From an uncultured Prevotella sp. (lineage in GTDB: Bacteria > Bacteroidota > Bacteroidia > Bacteroidales > Bacteroidaceae): a stretch of DNA of 64,000 nt. Position numbers and translations under genes: made by a program. The notes under the pieces were generated by a model. That model made no database searches. It saw only the letters and a program-made list of their open reading frames with translations, and was not told the origin of the DNA. Where the stretch lies: assembly GCA_900545525.1 (NCBI GenBank), contig UQZX01000005.1:58045-122044 (forward strand), in the 5' to 3' direction. Below are positions 8,421 to 17,846 of the stretch, piece by piece. Each line of letters starts with the position of its first letter. Position 1 is the first letter of the stretch.

Positions 8421-10469
8421 ATGGTTGTTTGTATAGCTGAAAAGCCCAGCGTGGCACGTGACATAGCACGCATAATAGGTGCAACGGCATCCAAGAACGG
8501 ATACATGGAGGGCAACGGGTATCAGGTGACATGGACTTTCGGTCACCTGTGCACGCTGAAGGAACCTGACGACTACACCCCGATGTGGAAGCGCTGGAGC
8601 CTTGCGGCACTGCCGATGATACCGCCGCGCTTCGGTATCAAGCTCATAGATGACGACGGAATAAGGAAGCAGTTTGCCGTGATAGAGCGGCTTATGCAGT
8701 CTGCCGACAGCATAATAAACTGCGGCGATGCGGGTCAGGAAGGCGAACTGATACAGCGCTGGGTGATGCAAAAGGCTCGTGCCACATGCGAAGTGAAGCG
8801 TCTGTGGATTTCATCGATGACCGACGAGGCGATACGGGAGGGATTTAACAACCTGAAAAATCAGGAAGACTACCGTCCTTTGTACCTTGCGGGACTGAGC
8901 CGTGCCATAGGCGACTGGATACTCGGCATGAATGCGACACGTCTTTACACGCTTAAATACGGGCAAAACCGCCAGGTTCTCTCCGTAGGACGCGTGCAGA
9001 CCCCCACCCTCGCCCTGATTGTCAACAGGCAGAAAGAGATAAACAACTTTGTATCCGAGCCTTATTGGGTGCTCTCCACCATATATCGCGACACCCTGTT
9101 CACCGCCACCAAGGGGAAGTTTACAAGCAAGGAGGAAGGCGAGAAGTCGTTTGACACGATAAAGGGGAAGCCGTTCACCGTCACCGACGTGCAGAAAAAA
9201 CGCGGCACGGAGGCGCCTCCGCACCTCTACGACCTGACCTCCCTGCAGGTTGAATGTAACAAGAAATATGGCATGAGCGCAGAGATGACGCTCAACATCA
9301 TACAGTCTCTCTATGAGAAAAAGCTCACGACGTATCCCCGTGTGGACACTCAGTTCCTCAGCGACGACATATATCCCAAGTGCCCGGGCATACTGCGGGG
9401 GCTCGCCGGATATGAAACGCTGACACAGCCGCTTTCCGTAAAACCTCTTACAAAGAGCAAGAAGATATTCGACACGTCAAAGGTGACCGACCACCATGCC
9501 ATTATTCCCACCGGAGTACCAGCACGAAGCATCTCCGACATGGAGCGTCATGTGTACGACCTTGTGGCACGCCGCTTCATATCAGCATTCTATCCGGACT
9601 GCAAGTTCTCAACAACGACAGTGCTCGGAGCCGTTGACGACATCGAGTTCAAGGTCTCCGGCAAGCAGATACTCGAACCGGGGTGGCGCGTGGTGTACGG
9701 CAAGGAGACGAAAGAGAGCGACGACGATGATGCAAAGAAGGGCGACGACGAGCGCACCCTGCCAGCTTTCACCAAGGGAGAGAGCGGCAGTCATCAGCCG
9801 ACGCTTACCGAAAAATGGACGACACCGCCCAAGCCGTACACCGAGGCAACACTGCTGAGGGCAATGGAAACGGCAGGAAAATTTGTGGAAAACGACGAAC
9901 TGCGCGCCGCTCTTAAAGAGAACGGCATCGGAAGACCGTCGTCGCGCGCCTCGATAATAGAGACTTTGTTCAAAAGACATTACATAAGACGTGAGCGCAA
10001 GAACCTCATCGCCACCGAAACGGGCATCGAACTCATCGACCTTATACACGAGGAACTGCTCAAGAGCTGCGAACTTACGGGTATATGGGAAAAGAAACTG
10101 CGCGACATAGAGCACAAGAAATATGATGCGGCACAGTTTGTGGATGAACTGAAACAACAGATCAACGACATTGTAAGCAAGGTCCTTGCCGACAACAGCA
10201 ACCGCCACGTAACCGTAATAACGGAAGAGGAGCAGAAGAAAAAGCCTGCGAAAAAAGCTGCCGCGCCACGGACGAAAGCCGCGCCCAAGCCTAAGAAGGA
10301 GAAAACGGCTGCCGGAAAAGCTGCCGGAAAAAATCCTCAGACCGACCCGTACATAGGCAAGCCATGTCCCGTATGCGGCAAGGGAACAATAATTAAAGGC
10401 AAGACGGCATACGGATGCAGCCGCTGGAAAGAGGGATGCACATACCGCAGACCGTTAGACGGGCAATAA
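8421..10469 (+). CDS. topB: DNA topoisomerase III (type IA)
   Basis: 682 aa. The N-terminal Toprim domain begins MVVCIAEKPSVARDIA and contains CGDAGQEGELI. The catalytic Tyr is Tyr305 in LTTYPRVDTQ, followed by HHAIIPTG. The C-terminus has a basic Lys/Ala linker (KKPAKKAAAP) and a zinc-ribbon-like remnant CPVCGKGTI...YGCSRWKEGC. It relaxes and decatenates single-strand-containing DNA. Chromosomal length and context; no mobile-element genes flank it, although mobile elements often carry TopB homologues. Confidence 0.95.
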   Translation: MVVCIAEKPSVARDIARIIGATASKNGYMEGNGYQVTWTFGHLCTLKEPDDYTPMWKRWSLAALPMIPPRFGIKLIDDDGIRKQFAVIERLMQSADSIINCGDAGQEGELIQRWVMQKARATCEVKRLWISSMTDEAIREGFNNLKNQEDYRPLYLAGLSRAIGDWILGMNATRLYTLKYGQNRQVLSVGRVQTPTLALIVNRQKEINNFVSEPYWVLSTIYRDTLFTATKGKFTSKEEGEKSFDTIKGKPFTVTDVQKKRGTEAPPHLYDLTSLQVECNKKYGMSAEMTLNIIQSLYEKKLTTYPRVDTQFLSDDIYPKCPGILRGLAGYETLTQPLSVKPLTKSKKIFDTSKVTDHHAIIPTGVPARSISDMERHVYDLVARRFISAFYPDCKFSTTTVLGAVDDIEFKVSGKQILEPGWRVVYGKETKESDDDDAKKGDDERTLPAFTKGESGSHQPTLTEKWTTPPKPYTEATLLRAMETAGKFVENDELRAALKENGIGRPSSRASIIETLFKRHYIRRERKNLIATETGIELIDLIHEELLKSCELTGIWEKKLRDIEHKKYDAAQFVDELKQQINDIVSKVLADNSNRHVTVITEEEQKKKPAKKAAAPRTKAAPKPKKEKTAAGKAAGKNPQTDPYIGKPCPVCGKGTIIKGKTAYGCSRWKEGCTYRRPLDGQ

Positions 10470-10816
10470 ACAAGAACATTGAATACTGTCCGCATATACT
10501 TTAAACACTTACAATATAACAGTCCTTTAAACCACGCGAGAACGCCATCTGTAACATCCTGATAACCAACATGATACCTTTTGCGTTCCAAAAGACCGCC
10601 TTTCAGGCTCCAAAAGATGCCCTTTTGCAGTCCGAAAGGCGGTCTTTTGGAACGTCGGAGACGGCATATATGAAATCCGGAGACCGTTCAACAATCTTAA
10701 AAGGCTCTGTTTTTACGCTTCTCACGCCACACATAAATAGCGCATCTGCAATATATTGCGCGCCACGGCGTTATTATATAAACATAGAAATCATTTCCGA
10801 GGATTTGCAGAAAAGA
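10470..10816. other. 347-bp intergenic region between topB and the OmpA/PD40 gene
   Basis: Holds REP-like copy 2 (10577-10655) and about 160 bp of leader before the lipoprotein gene. The reading frame of the downstream gene stays open back to 10571 through the palindrome, but this extension encodes repeat-derived sequence and is not believed to be translated. Confidence 0.7.
10577..10655. repeat. REP-like intergenic palindrome, copy 2 of 4
   Basis: Perfect 20-base arms (10585-10604 and 10634-10653) formed by GTTCCAAAAGACCGCCTTTC and its complement. The loop contains the shared module CTCCAAAAGATGCCCTTTTG. Located between topB and the next gene on the same strand. Confidence 0.85.
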
Positions 10817-12889
10817 ATGAGAAACAGGATTATCACAGCGTGCATGGCGGCAGTGATGCTTATCATGACGGCATCGTGCGGCGCGGACAAGAATATGAAG
10901 AAAGGCGAGAAGTTTCTCGCCATAGGCGAATATTACGAGGCAGCGGTACAGTTTAAGAAAGCCTACGGCAAGACTCCGCCAAAGGAAAGGGACAAGCGCG
11001 GACAGCGGGCGGCAAAGCTTGCCCTCTGCTACGACCGCATGAACTCTCACCAGAAGGCAATAGCGGCATACCGCAACGTGATAAGATACAAGCAGGACAC
11101 GCCCGAGACGCATATCGCCTTTGCGCGGCTGCTGCTGAAAAACGGGAATTACAAGGAAGCGGCAAGGGAGTTTCAAGCCGTACTGGACACCCTGCACGGA
11201 AACGAACTGGCTGAAAACGGACTTAAATCTGCCTTGACCGCACAGCGCAAGAAAGAAGAGGGGTCGCGATATATCGTAAGGAAGATGGACGTGTTCAACT
11301 CACGCCGGGCTGACTTCTCGCCGATGTTCTACGGCGACGAGTACGACAGGCTCTACTTCACATCTACCCGCAACGAGGCGGAGGGCGACGAGCTGAGCGG
11401 CATAACGGGCACAAAGAACGGCGACATATTCTACTCGGAAAAAGACGACAAGGGCAAGTGGGGAAAGCCGCAGACCATAGAGTCTGGGCTGAACACCGAG
11501 TTTGACGAAGGTGCATGCTGCTTCACGCCGGACCAGAGGGAGATGTACCTGACACAGTGTACAAGCGACCCGGCATATCCGCGATATGCCACAATAGTCA
11601 CGTCTAACCGCACCGATGCGGCATGGAGCAAGGCTACAAAGCTCGACATCACGCGCGACACGCTGTCAAGCTATGCCCACCCGGCTATATCACCCGACGG
11701 CGAGTGGCTCTACTTCACATCGGACATGCCGGGAGGAAAGGGCGGCATGGACATCTGGCGCGTAAGAATAACGGGTGCCGGACTTGGCGGCGTGGAGAAC
11801 CTGGGCGAGCCTGTGAACACGGCGGGCGACGAAATGTTCCCTACGTTCAGACCCAACGGCGACCTGTATTTCTCTTCCAACGGGCATCCGGGCATGGGCG
11901 GACTGGACATTTTCATTGCCTCGCCCGACAAGAAGACGGGCAGGTTCGTGATTGAACATCCCGGATATCCGCTCAACTCGCAGGGCGACGACTTCGGAAT
12001 GACATTCGAGGGACCGCACAACCGCGGCTTCTTCTCGTCGAACAGAGGCGACGGAAGGGGCTGGGACCACATATACAGCTTTGAAAAGCCGGAGATAATA
12101 CAGACCGTGAAAGGCTGGGTCTACGAAATGGAAGGCTACGAGCTGCCTGCGGCACAGGTATACATGGTAGGCAGCGACGGCACGAACCTGAAGCTGAGCG
12201 TAAAGGGCGACGGCTCTTTCACACAGGTTGTCAACCCGGAAACAGACTATATAATGCTTGCCACATGCAAGGGCTTTCTTAACCATAAGGAGGAAATCAG
12301 TATACGGCAGACGGAAGAGTCGGAGGAACACGTGTTGCAGTTTCCGCTTGCATCGATACGTGTGCCGGTGCTGATAGACAATATTTTCTACGACTTCGAC
12401 AAGTATACTCTGAAACCGGAGTCGGCAACGGCGCTCGACGAACTGGTGAAACTGCTTGAGGAAAATCCCAACGTGACGATAGAGCTGAGCGCACACTGCG
12501 ACTACAGGGGCAGCGAGGCATACAACAAGAAGCTGTCGCAGAGGCGTGCTGAAACGGTGGTGGACTACCTCATCGCACACGGCATAGCCAAAGACAGGCT
12601 TACGCCCGTGGGATACGGAAAGGAAAAGCCGAAGACGATACGCAAGAAGCTGACAGAGGCTTATCCATGGCTTAAAGAGGGAGACGTGCTCACGGAAGAC
12701 TTCATAAAGAAGCTTGACAAAGACCAGCAGGAAATGTGCAACCAGCTGAACCGCCGCACGGAGTTCATCGTATTGCGCACCACATACGGCATGTTCGATG
12801 AAAAGGGCAACCTGAAAAATCCTCCCAAACCCGCAAAAGAGGAAGACAGGCACAACGAAGAGGATATTTTCGACATATTCATAGAATAG
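10817..12889 (+). CDS. PorE-like lipoprotein: TPR, PD40 propeller, CRD and OmpA domain
   Basis: 690 aa from the chosen ATG at 10817. That start gives a clean lipoprotein signal (MRNRIITACMAAVMLIMTASC, lipid Cys in TASC); upstream in-frame codons come from a repeat. Domain order: TPR helices (about 25-150), PD40 beta-propeller (about 160-420, repeats such as PDGEWLYFTSDMPGG and PNGDLYFSSNGHPGMGG), a carboxypeptidase regulatory-like domain (about 425-500), and an OmpA peptidoglycan-binding domain (YDFDKYTLKPES, LSAHCDYRGS, LSQRRAETV). This is the architecture reported for PorE of the type IX secretion system. Assignment to PorE is an inference; Bacteroidetes have related paralogues. Confidence 0.85.
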   Translation: MRNRIITACMAAVMLIMTASCGADKNMKKGEKFLAIGEYYEAAVQFKKAYGKTPPKERDKRGQRAAKLALCYDRMNSHQKAIAAYRNVIRYKQDTPETHIAFARLLLKNGNYKEAAREFQAVLDTLHGNELAENGLKSALTAQRKKEEGSRYIVRKMDVFNSRRADFSPMFYGDEYDRLYFTSTRNEAEGDELSGITGTKNGDIFYSEKDDKGKWGKPQTIESGLNTEFDEGACCFTPDQREMYLTQCTSDPAYPRYATIVTSNRTDAAWSKATKLDITRDTLSSYAHPAISPDGEWLYFTSDMPGGKGGMDIWRVRITGAGLGGVENLGEPVNTAGDEMFPTFRPNGDLYFSSNGHPGMGGLDIFIASPDKKTGRFVIEHPGYPLNSQGDDFGMTFEGPHNRGFFSSNRGDGRGWDHIYSFEKPEIIQTVKGWVYEMEGYELPAAQVYMVGSDGTNLKLSVKGDGSFTQVVNPETDYIMLATCKGFLNHKEEISIRQTEESEEHVLQFPLASIRVPVLIDNIFYDFDKYTLKPESATALDELVKLLEENPNVTIELSAHCDYRGSEAYNKKLSQRRAETVVDYLIAHGIAKDRLTPVGYGKEKPKTIRKKLTEAYPWLKEGDVLTEDFIKKLDKDQQEMCNQLNRRTEFIVLRTTYGMFDEKGNLKNPPKPAKEEDRHNEEDIFDIFIE

Positions 12890-12940
12890 GTTTCTCGGGG
12901 AAAGACACCTGTGCCTGCTTCTCACCGGCGGGCATCCGGG

Positions 12941-12972
12941 TTTCCGGGAGCCGGCAGCAAGGCTCCCGGAAA
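12941..12972 (+). terminator. hairpin after the OmpA/PD40 gene
   Basis: Twelve-base arms TTTCCGGGAGCC (12941-12952) and GGCTCCCGGAAA (12961-12972), about 50 bp after the stop codon. The stem is strong; the following T tract is weak. Confidence 0.6.
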
Positions 12973-13022
12973 GTTATGTCCAAAATCCCTAAAACACACC
13001 TCTTAAATTCTTTTTGTTGCTA

Positions 13023-13057
13023 TTTGTTGCAGAAAAGAGGTTTTCTTTGTACTTTTG
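13023..13057 (+). promoter_or_regulatory. promoter of ilvE
   Basis: The -7 box TACTTTTG (13050-13057) fits TAnnTTTG. TTTGTTG (13023-13029) provides a -33-like element 20-23 bp upstream. The leader is 43 nt. Confidence 0.6.
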
Positions 13058-13100
13058 TAGTAAATAATCATTATTGTTTAATATCTAAAAATAGATTGTC

Positions 13101-14123
13101 ATGAAAGATATGGACTGGTCCGGCCTGTCGTTCGGTTATGTTCCGACAGACTATAATGTACGTTGCTACTACCGCGACGGCAAATGGGGAGAAGTGGAAG
13201 TATGCTCCGAGGAATACATCAACATGCACATGGCTGCAACCTGTCTGCACTACGGACAAGAGGCTTTCGAGGGACTGAAGGCTTTCCGTTGCCCCGACGG
13301 CAAGGTACGTGTGTTCCGCATGGACGAGAACGCGGCACGGCTGCAAAGCACCTGCCGGGGAATAATGATGCCGGAAGTGCCCACCGAACTGTTCGAGGAA
13401 ATGGTACGCAAGGTGGTGCGTCTCAATCAGGAATACATACCGACATACGAGAGCGGGGCAACGCTGTACATCCGTCCGCTGCTGCTCGGCATGACGGCAC
13501 AGGTGGGCGTTCATCCTGCAAAGGAATATCTTTTCGTAATATTCGTAAGCCCCGTGGGACCATACTTCAAGGGCGGCTTCTCCACAAACCCGTATGTAAT
13601 AATACGCGACTACGACCGCTCGGCACCGCTCGGCACGGGCAGGTACAAGGTGGGAGGCAACTATGCCGCAAGCATGAAGGCAAACGACATAGCACACAAG
13701 AAGGGCTATGCCTGCGAGTTTTACCTTGACGCAAAGGAGAAAAAATACATAGACGAGTGCGGCGCGGCAAACTTCTTCGGGATAAAGAACAACACATACG
13801 TAACGCCAAAGTCGACGAGCATACTGCCGAGCATCACCAACAAGAGCCTCATGCAGCTTGCCGAGGATATGGGAATGACCGTTGAATGCCGTCAGATACC
13901 GGAAGAAGAACTGACAACATTTGAAGAGGCGGGAGCATGCGGAACGGCTGCGGTGATAAGCCCGATATCGAAAATCGACGACCTTGAGAACGGCAAGAGC
14001 TACGTTATAAGCAAAGACGGCAAGCCGGGACCGGTAAGCACCGCACTTTACAACAAGCTGCGCGGCATACAGTACGGCACCGAGCCGGACATACACGGCT
14101 GGACTAAGGTTGTGATAGAATAG
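13101..14123 (+). CDS. ilvE: branched-chain amino acid aminotransferase
   Basis: 340 aa, class IV PLP aminotransferase. Lys183 in GRYKVGGNYAAS is the expected PLP Schiff-base lysine. Other family marks are YGQEAFEGLKAFR, RPLLLGM, DECGAANFF and EAGACGTAAVISPI. It catalyses the last step of Val, Leu and Ile synthesis or the first step of their breakdown. It has its own promoter and is followed 46 bp later by trmB on the same strand. Confidence 0.96.
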   Translation: MKDMDWSGLSFGYVPTDYNVRCYYRDGKWGEVEVCSEEYINMHMAATCLHYGQEAFEGLKAFRCPDGKVRVFRMDENAARLQSTCRGIMMPEVPTELFEEMVRKVVRLNQEYIPTYESGATLYIRPLLLGMTAQVGVHPAKEYLFVIFVSPVGPYFKGGFSTNPYVIIRDYDRSAPLGTGRYKVGGNYAASMKANDIAHKKGYACEFYLDAKEKKYIDECGAANFFGIKNNTYVTPKSTSILPSITNKSLMQLAEDMGMTVECRQIPEEELTTFEEAGACGTAAVISPISKIDDLENGKSYVISKDGKPGPVSTALYNKLRGIQYGTEPDIHGWTKVVIE

Positions 14124-14169
14124 TCTCAGGCATTTAAGAAACATAAAATTAATACAGAGCATAACACTG

Positions 14170-14940
14170 ATGGGCAAGGGAAAATTAGCCAAATTCGCCG
14201 ACATGGAACGGTATGAGAACGTTTTTCAGTACCCTTATTCGGTTGTCGACCAGATTCCTTTTGAGATGAAAGGACGCTGGCATGAGGATTATTTCCATAA
14301 CGGCAACCCGATAGTCCTTGAGCTTGGATGCGGAAAGGGAGAATATACGGTGGGACTGGCGCAGCTCTATCCCGACATGAACTTCATCGGCGTCGACATC
14401 AAAGGCTCACGCATGTGGACGGGCGCGACGCTGGCTTTGGAGAAGGGACTTAAGAACGTGGCGTTTCTCCGCACCAACATCGAGGTGATAGACCGCTTCT
14501 TCAACGACGGCGAAGTGCAGGAGATATGGCTTACATTCAGCGATCCGCAGATAAAGAAAGTCAGCAAGCGACTTACCGGAACGGCTTTTCTGGAACGCTA
14601 CCGCAAGTTTCTTGCTGACAACGGGACCATACATCTCAAGACCGACAGCAACTTCCTGTTTACATATACTACATGTGTTGTCAGCCACAACAGCCTGCCC
14701 CTGCTTTTCAGGACAGAAGACCTGTATCACACCGGGGGACTTGATGACGAGACACAGAGGATACTTTCCATCCGCACATACTACGAGAACATGTGGATAG
14801 AGCGGGGTCTTAACATCAGGTACATGAAGTTCGGGCTTCCCAAAGACTGTCAGCTGGAAGAGCCCGACGTGGAAATTCCTATAGACGAGTACCGCAGTTA
14901 CAAGCGCACGAAGCGCACAAACCGCGAGACGAGCAAATAG
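14170..14940 (+). CDS. trmB: tRNA (guanine-N7-)-methyltransferase
   Basis: 256 aa SAM-dependent enzyme that makes m7G46 in the variable loop of tRNA. The SAM-binding motif LELGCGKGEYT is clear, followed by NFIGVDIKGSRMW and the family position DPQIKK (DPWPKK in E. coli). A short basic tail ends the protein (YKRTKRTNRE). Probably co-transcribed with ilvE. Confidence 0.93.
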   Translation: MGKGKLAKFADMERYENVFQYPYSVVDQIPFEMKGRWHEDYFHNGNPIVLELGCGKGEYTVGLAQLYPDMNFIGVDIKGSRMWTGATLALEKGLKNVAFLRTNIEVIDRFFNDGEVQEIWLTFSDPQIKKVSKRLTGTAFLERYRKFLADNGTIHLKTDSNFLFTYTTCVVSHNSLPLLFRTEDLYHTGGLDDETQRILSIRTYYENMWIERGLNIRYMKFGLPKDCQLEEPDVEIPIDEYRSYKRTKRTNRETSK

Positions 14941-15007
14941 GCGTGCCGCCTGCCGGTATGATAAAAGAAGGCGGCTACACCTATTATATTATATGACATT
15001 TATCTTA

Positions 15008-15060
15008 AAAGGCACGGAGGGCATACATTCTGCATGCAGGATTTTCACCTCCGTGCCTTT
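15008..15060 (+). terminator. intrinsic terminator after trmB
   Basis: Arms AAAGGCACGGAGG (15008-15020) and CCTCCGTGCCTTT (15048-15060) form a perfect 13-bp stem with a 27-nt loop that contains a small inner stem (CTGCATGCAG). A and T runs flank it on both sides. Confidence 0.75.
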
Positions 15061-15154
15061 ATTATGAGGACCGTTGCAATTGTAAAAATTAAAGAAAAAA
15101 ACACGAAAACATAAAAAAGATGTGATTTTATGCGTTAAATAGAGGGAAAAAGAA

Positions 15155-15162
15155 TAATTTTG
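15155..15162 (+). promoter_or_regulatory. -7 box of the tRNA-Ser gene
   Basis: TAATTTTG lies 34 bp before the 5' end of the tRNA, in the usual place for a Bacteroidetes -7 element. Confidence 0.5.
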
Positions 15163-15195
15163 CAGCGCATAACGGCTATTGCCGCGACATATCAA

Positions 15196-15283
15196 GGAAA
15201 GGTGCTCGAGTGGCTGAAGAGGCACGCCTGGAAAGCGTGTATACGTCAAAAGCGTATCGGGGGTTCGAATCCCCCTCTTTCCG
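15196..15283 (+). tRNA. tRNA-Ser (anticodon GGA)
   Basis: 88-nt class II tRNA. The acceptor stem GGAAAGG pairs with TCTTTCC; the anticodon arm CACGC-CTGGAAA-GCGTG gives anticodon GGA (reads UCC/UCU); a long variable arm follows; and the T arm is GGGGG-TTCGAAT-CCCCC. Discriminator G; CCA is not encoded. Confidence 0.96.
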
Positions 15284-15307
15284 CAAACATCTTTTAATAC
15301 GTACCAA

Positions 15308-16153
15308 ATGAACAGATTGATTACAAGAGTCGTATTTTCTTTATCCCTGATATTTATTCTTACAAGCACGTCAGCCGCACAAGGCGACACCGTATCCGTA
15401 CGGACGGAACAGAAGACATCGACGGCGGATGTGGCTGAAACTGACAGCATTGCCGCCGACACGGCAATGACGGCATTTGCGGAAGCACCTGAAGATTTTG
15501 CGCCGGCGGCAGACAACGGCGGCATATACAATAGTATCAAGGTCAAGTTCATAGAGGGAAACGTGGGATTTATGTCCCTTGTGGCGCTGGCACTCATCAT
15601 CGGACTTACTTTCTGCATAGAGAGAATTATATATCTGAGCCTGTCCGAGATAAACACACGCAAGCTGTTGGAAGACCTCGAGGTAAAGATTATGGACGGA
15701 GACATCGACGGTGCCAAGTCGATATGCCGCGAAACGCGCGGTCCGGTGGCATCAATCTGCTATCAGGGACTCATGCGTACGGACGAGCCAGTGGAGAACA
15801 TAGAGCGCAGCATAGTGTCGTATGGCTCGGTACAGTCTGCCAATCTTGAGAAAGGATGCACGTGGATAACATTGTGCATAGCAATCGCTCCGTCGCTGGG
15901 ATTTCTCGGTACGGTAGTCGGAATGGTAATGGCATTCGAGCAGATACAGACCGCCAGCGACATAAGCCCCACCATTGTGGCAGCCGGAATGAAAGTTGCG
16001 CTCATCACAACGATATTCGGTATCATAGCCGCACTTATCCTGCAGGTGTTCTATAACTATATTCTGACAAAGATCGAGCACATAACCACGCAGATGGAAG
16101 AAGCTGCAATATCTTTGCTCGACATAATAACGAAAAGCAGACAGGCACGATGA
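15308..16153 (+). CDS. exbB: MotA/TolQ/ExbB proton channel family protein
   Basis: 281 aa. A signal-like N-terminus (SLSLIFILTSTSAAQG) and a periplasmic segment precede three membrane helices near 100-120, 190-220 and 230-255. The conserved region around ITLCIAIAPSLGFLGTVVGMVMAFEQI matches the ExbB/TolQ pore helices. With ExbD it converts proton motive force into mechanical work for TonB or Tol-type partners. First gene of a four-gene operon; it overlaps the next gene by 4 bp (ATGA). Confidence 0.92.
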   Translation: MNRLITRVVFSLSLIFILTSTSAAQGDTVSVRTEQKTSTADVAETDSIAADTAMTAFAEAPEDFAPAADNGGIYNSIKVKFIEGNVGFMSLVALALIIGLTFCIERIIYLSLSEINTRKLLEDLEVKIMDGDIDGAKSICRETRGPVASICYQGLMRTDEPVENIERSIVSYGSVQSANLEKGCTWITLCIAIAPSLGFLGTVVGMVMAFEQIQTASDISPTIVAAGMKVALITTIFGIIAALILQVFYNYILTKIEHITTQMEEAAISLLDIITKSRQAR

Positions 16154-16668
16154 TATTCTCCGGAAATAAAGGAAAGGCAAACGAAAAGACAAAGGCTGAG
16201 AAGTTTTCCTCACGCGTGCTGTACGTTCTGGCAGCACTTACTGCCGTCATATTCGGATGCTTCTACATGATAGGATACGACATCCCGTCGGATGACGACC
16301 CGCAGTTCATGTCGCCGCTGTTCACCGATGCCGTGATAATATTTGTCATCCTGCTCATCATAACTGCACTGGCTGTAACGGCATTTGCCGTTGCCGGAGA
16401 AATAAGAAGGCACGACAGGGACACCGCAAACGCCAACAACATACCCTCACGGCGCATTGCCGCAGTCACGGCTGCCGTCACCGCCGCATGTATGTCAGTC
16501 ACGTTCATCGCCGGTTCGGCACATCCCATGTTCGTCAACGGCACACAATACACCACGGCATTCTGGCTTAAAGCCGCCGACATGTTCATCATTACCGGCA
16601 TAATACTTATCGCTGCTGCCATAATAATGGTGATAACGGAACGCATAAGATACAACAACATAAAATAA
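16150..16668 (+). CDS. small membrane protein in the exb operon, function unknown
   Basis: 172 aa with about four hydrophobic segments (VLYVLAALTAVIFGCFYMIG, AVIIFVILLIITALAVTAFAV, IAAVTAAVTAACMSVTFIAG, MFIITGIILIAAAIIMVI). I do not recognise the family. Translationally coupled to exbB by ATGA and followed 14 bp later by exbD, so it is probably an accessory subunit of this energising complex. A conserved Pro/Asp-rich loop (YDIPSDDDPQFMSP) lies between helices 1 and 2. Confidence 0.75.
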   Translation: MIFSGNKGKANEKTKAEKFSSRVLYVLAALTAVIFGCFYMIGYDIPSDDDPQFMSPLFTDAVIIFVILLIITALAVTAFAVAGEIRRHDRDTANANNIPSRRIAAVTAAVTAACMSVTFIAGSAHPMFVNGTQYTTAFWLKAADMFIITGIILIAAAIIMVITERIRYNNIK

Positions 16669-16682
16669 CGGGGAAGGAAATA

Positions 16683-17246
16683 ATGATTAGAAGGAGGCAC
16701 AACAGGCGCAGGGTTCCGTCTCTCAACACCACGGCAACGGGCGACATATCTTTCATGTTGCTTGTGTTCTTCCTTGTAATAACCTCCATGGACACTGACA
16801 AGGGGCTTCTCCGGAAACTTCCTCCGCAGGACAATGAAAAGGAAGAGACCATTGCCGACATTGACAAGCGCAATGTCCTTCAGCTTACATTAACGGCTTC
16901 CGGGGATATACTGGCAGACGGAAAGCCCTTAAACGGCGACAGTCTGAGAAAGGAAGTGATGACTTTTGTGGACAAAAAAGCCGACCGCCGAAAGCACATC
17001 ATATCCATAAGCGTCGACCCGAAAGCCGACTACAGCTCCTACTTCAACATGCAGAACGAGATAGTTGCGGCATATAACACGCTGCGCAACATATACTCCC
17101 TGCGCACATTCGGACGCCCCTACAACCGCTGTACGTCGTCCGAAAAGGAACAGGCAACCGACGCATATCCCCAAAGAATTGCCGAGAACTACCCTGAAAG
17201 CAATGCGGGGAACATAAACGAGGAAAAGGAAGGAGGCACCGAATGA
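16683..17246 (+). CDS. exbD: ExbD/TolR family protein, first copy
   Basis: 187 aa. Cytoplasmic basic N-terminus with the typical RRVPSLNTTATGDISF, one transmembrane helix (FMLLVFFLVITSM) carrying the family's Asp just before it, then a periplasmic domain. It works with ExbB as the proton-conducting stator. The C-terminal third (after FGRPY) is longer than usual and rich in Glu and Asn. It overlaps the second exbD by 4 bp. Confidence 0.9.
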   Translation: MIRRRHNRRRVPSLNTTATGDISFMLLVFFLVITSMDTDKGLLRKLPPQDNEKEETIADIDKRNVLQLTLTASGDILADGKPLNGDSLRKEVMTFVDKKADRRKHIISISVDPKADYSSYFNMQNEIVAAYNTLRNIYSLRTFGRPYNRCTSSEKEQATDAYPQRIAENYPESNAGNINEEKEGGTE

Positions 17247-17728
17247 CATTCTTCCGCCGCCCGAAACGCCGGATACCGTCGCTCAACATGACGTCTCTGC
17301 CCGACCTGATATTCACCGTTCTCTTCTTCTTCATCATCGTGACGCACATGCGCGAAGTCACGCTGAAGGTTAAATACCGTGTTCCTGAAGGCACGGAGCT
17401 TACAAAGACAAAGAAGAGCCGTGCCCTAATACATATTTATATAGGTCCCCCAGCAGACCACCTGCAGCGCTTCTCCGGCACGGACACACACATACAGATA
17501 AACGACAAGTATGTAAGCACTGACGAGGTGACCGACTACATTTCCGAAATATGCCGTCCGCTGACACCCGAGGAACGGGAAAACATAACAGTGGCGATAA
17601 AAGCCGACAGGCAGACAAGCATGGAGACAATCATAAAAGTGAAGCAGGCACTGCGCAAAGCAGGTGTCTTACGGATAAGCTATTCTGCCACATCACGAAA
17701 CGACAACACTGATATCAAACGGAAATAA
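17243..17728 (+). CDS. exbD: ExbD/TolR family protein, second copy
   Basis: 161 aa. N-terminus RRPKRRIPSLNMTSLPDLIF, then one helix (FTVLFFFIIVT) with the conserved Asp in SLPDLIF, then a periplasmic domain. Two different ExbD subunits in one operon are common in Bacteroidetes and may form a heteromeric stator. Last gene of the operon; no TonB gene is adjacent (a TonB family gene lies at 52.9 kb). Confidence 0.92.
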   Translation: MTFFRRPKRRIPSLNMTSLPDLIFTVLFFFIIVTHMREVTLKVKYRVPEGTELTKTKKSRALIHIYIGPPADHLQRFSGTDTHIQINDKYVSTDEVTDYISEICRPLTPEERENITVAIKADRQTSMETIIKVKQALRKAGVLRISYSATSRNDNTDIKRK

Positions 17729-17846
17729 AAAATCTCCAAACTTTTTTAAACACGTCTCCGTACTTCTGTTATTTTACTCACCACCGTGCCGTTTAAGTTC
17801 GGAACTATAATCAAAAAGCATTTTTTAGGTTTCAAATCATTGCGTA

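Noticed and set aside
8421..10469. Topoisomerase III as sign of an integrative element
   Set aside because: Conjugative elements often carry TopB, but no relaxase, tra or integrase gene flanks it and neighbours are chromosomal.
10571..10816. Upstream extension of the OmpA/PD40 lipoprotein gene
   Set aside because: The extension runs through a REP-like palindrome, and the lipoprotein signal begins exactly at 10817.
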